7,045 nt of DNA, taken from positions 1 through 7,045 of the forward strand of contig JAIFMT010000250.1 of the NCBI GenBank assembly GCA_020048295.1. The letters are read 5' to 3'. Each line of letters opens with the position of its first letter. Position 1 is the stretch's first letter. The position numbers and the translations under genes were made by a program. Below the pieces are notes generated by a model that saw only the letters and a list, made by a program, of their open reading frames with translations, did no database searches and was not told where the DNA came from. This document shows, one piece after another, positions 5,873-7,045 of the stretch. Source of the DNA: Rhodoferax sp. GTDB taxonomy: Bacteria > Pseudomonadota > Gammaproteobacteria > Burkholderiales > Burkholderiaceae.

Positions 5873-6919
5873 ATGAACCACACACTCCAGATTACCCCGC
5901 AAGAGGCGCTGCTGCGTACCATCGAGCACCGCGAAATTTTTCACGACGAGATGCTGCATATCATGCGCCAGATCATGAAAGGCGAGTGGTCGCCGGTCAT
6001 GCTGGCGGCGTTGATCACCGGCTTGCGCGTCAAAAAAGAGACCATTGGCGAGATCACCGCCGCAGCGGAGGTGATGCGAGAGTTTTCCACCAAGGTGGTG
6101 GTGGCTGATAAAACCCATTTGGTGGACATTGTGGGCACCGGTGGCGATGGCTCGCACACCTTTAATATTTCCACTTGCGCCATGTTTGTTGCGGCAGCGG
6201 GTGGTGCCAGGGTCAGCAAGCATGGCGGCAGAAGCGTCAGCAGCAAGAGCGGCAGCGCCGACGTGATGGAGTCGCTGGGTGTCAACATCAACCTCAAGCC
6301 CGAGGCCATTGCGCGCTGCATCGAGCAAGTGGGCGTGGGCTTCATGTTTGCCCCGAATCACCATCCGGCCATGAAAAACGTCGCGCCAGTGCGCCGCGAG
6401 CTGGGTGTCAAGACCATTTTCAATCTGCTGGGGCCGCTGACCAACCCGGCTGGTGCGCCGAACATTTTGATGGGCGTGTTTCACCCCGATCTGGTGGGTA
6501 TTCAAGTGCGCGCGCTGGAGCGCCTGGGCACCGAGCACGCCTTGGTGGTGTATGGCCGTGACGGGATGGACGAGGTGAGCCTTGGCGCAGGTACCCTGGT
6601 TGGGGAGCTGAAGAATGGCAAGATCACCGAGTACGAGATTCACCCCGAAGACTTCGGCATGACGATGGCCAGCAACCGATCGTTCAAGGTGGAAACGCCC
6701 GAGCAGTCGCGCGCCATGCTGCTCGGTGTGCTGGACAATGTGGACGGTCCGGCCAAGGAGATCGTGGTGCTCAATGCGGGTGTGGCGCTGTATGCGGCCA
6801 ATGTGGCTGATTCGATTGCAGCCGGTATAGTGCTTGCGCGGACAGCTATCGAGTCGGGAGCAGCCAAGGCCAAACTTGAGGCTTTGGTGGTGGCAGCACA
6901 TTCTTTAAGTGAGGTTTGA
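5873..6919 (+). CDS. trpD: Anthranilate phosphoribosyltransferase
   Basis: This 348-residue cytoplasmic enzyme joins anthranilate to PRPP to give phosphoribosylanthranilate, the second step of tryptophan synthesis after TrpE/TrpG. The N-terminal helical part includes [12 protein letters not shown] and [17 protein letters not shown] (45-61). The PRPP loop [14 protein letters not shown] is at 88-101. The anthranilate/metal region is [15 protein letters not shown] (116-130). APVRRELG (171-178) carries the conserved arginine R174, followed by [11 protein letters not shown] (183-193), YGRDGMDE (227-234) and NAGVALY (301-307). Length and order are normal. Oddity: the usual Asn of the KHGNR motif is Gly here (119). 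No clear ribosome binding site precedes the ATG, and the gene is 143 bases from ltaE, the widest gap in the window, so an internal promoter or leader is possible though none is convincing. The next gene starts at or just after the stop codon. Confidence 0.97.
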   Translation: MNHTLQITPQEALLRTIEHREIFHDEMLHIMRQIMKGEWSPVMLAALITGLRVKKETIGEITAAAEVMREFSTKVVVADKTHLVDIVGTGGDGSHTFNISTCAMFVAAAGGARVSKHGGRSVSSKSGSADVMESLGVNINLKPEAIARCIEQVGVGFMFAPNHHPAMKNVAPVRRELGVKTIFNLLGPLTNPAGAPNILMGVFHPDLVGIQVRALERLGTEHALVVYGRDGMDEVSLGAGTLVGELKNGKITEYEIHPEDFGMTMASNRSFKVETPEQSRAMLLGVLDNVDGPAKEIVVLNAGVALYAANVADSIAAGIVLARTAIESGAAKAKLEALVVAAHSLSEV

Positions 6920-6921
6920 TG

Positions 6922-7045
6922 ATGAGTTTGCTCAACAGTGTGGAAGCCTGGATCGCTATCGGCGTTTCGGTGCTGTTCATCGTCGCCGGGGTGGTCATGC
7001 ACCGGGTGTTTGTCAAGGTGCTTAAAACAGCTCCGCAGGAAGCGC
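6922..7045 (+). CDS. Start of an unrecognised small membrane protein (truncated by the window end)
   Basis: The frame is open from two adjacent ATG codons (6919 and 6922) to the window edge, giving 41-42 residues beginning MSLLNSVEAWIAI. GAGG at 6911-6914 is 7 bases from the second ATG and 4 from the first, so 6922 is preferred; starting at 6919 would overlap the trpD stop (TGATG). Residues about 11-30 form one hydrophobic membrane segment (counted from the first ATG), followed by the basic stretch HRVFVKVLK, which suggests an N-out/C-in anchor or the first helix of a longer membrane protein. I do not recognise the family. Its tight spacing to trpD indicates it belongs to the same operon. Confidence 0.6.
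   Translation, partial: MSLLNSVEAWIAIGVSVLFIVAGVVMHRVFVKVLKTAPQEA

Noticed and set aside
6827..6851. Partial match to the dispersed repeat in trpD (atag-tgcttgcgc followed by agctat), resembling the repeat's left end.
   Set aside because: The encoded residues follow the normal conserved TrpD C-terminal pattern ([18 protein letters not shown]) with no length change, and the repeat's right end is missing. Chance is the simpler explanation.
5828..6901. Open frame of 357 codons on the minus strand opposite trpD.
   Set aside because: trpD is intact and conserved on the + strand. The reverse frame is His/Gln-rich shadow sequence.
1..7045. CRISPR array, tRNA, rRNA, insertion sequence or phage genes.
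   Set aside because: I saw no regularly spaced repeats, no tRNA-like cloverleaf, no transposase or integrase frame. Nearly all of the window is explained by the listed genes.

Overview
The window looks like chromosomal DNA of a betaproteobacterium, most likely Burkholderiales and probably Comamonadaceae (a Rhodoferax- or Polaromonas-like organism). This rests on the G+C-rich coding sequence, the style of the TrpG, TrpD and threonine aldolase proteins, and a short dispersed repeat built around 'atagctgcttgcgc' and 'gggctagaggc' that I associate with that family. The family placement is inference. All genes are on the + strand and are packed like one long operon.

Layout. (1) 2-40: the last 12 codons of an upstream gene, probably trpE. 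(2) 37-996: a PhnD-like periplasmic binding lipoprotein. (3) 993-3893: a 966-residue membrane protein with periplasmic sensor, HAMP, PAS, GGDEF, EAL and a C-terminal zinc-binding CZB domain. (4) 3906-4496: trpG. (5) 4551-5729: a low-specificity L-threonine aldolase (ltaE). (6) 5730-5872: a 142-143-base gap with no convincing gene. (7) 5873-6919: trpD. (8) 6922 to the window edge: the start of an unrecognised small membrane protein.

The most interesting content is of two kinds. First, what should be a plain trp cluster appears to carry a cyclic-di-GMP signalling module between trpE and trpG. A periplasmic binding lipoprotein overlaps by 4 bases a sensor GGDEF-EAL protein, an arrangement like the NspS/MbaA pair of Vibrio. 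Its motifs look intact for both synthesis and breakdown of c-di-GMP, and the CZB tail keeps all four zinc ligands. Extracellular ligand, cytoplasmic signal and zinc could therefore be integrated in one protein, co-transcribed with tryptophan biosynthesis.

Second, three diverged copies of one short palindromic repeat sit in the window with an identical 40-base ungapped core, and each has been taken into gene function. Copy A (about 40-97) overlaps the start codon and encodes the N-terminal part of the lipoprotein signal peptide. Copy B (about 4498-4563) fills the trpG-ltaE gap and supplies the likely ribosome binding site of ltaE. Copy C (about 5103-5172, opposite orientation) lies in frame inside ltaE and accounts for about half of a roughly 44-residue insertion between two active-site segments. 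This resembles in principle the protein-embedded palindromic elements of Rickettsia, but here the element is read in both orientations and at three kinds of gene position.
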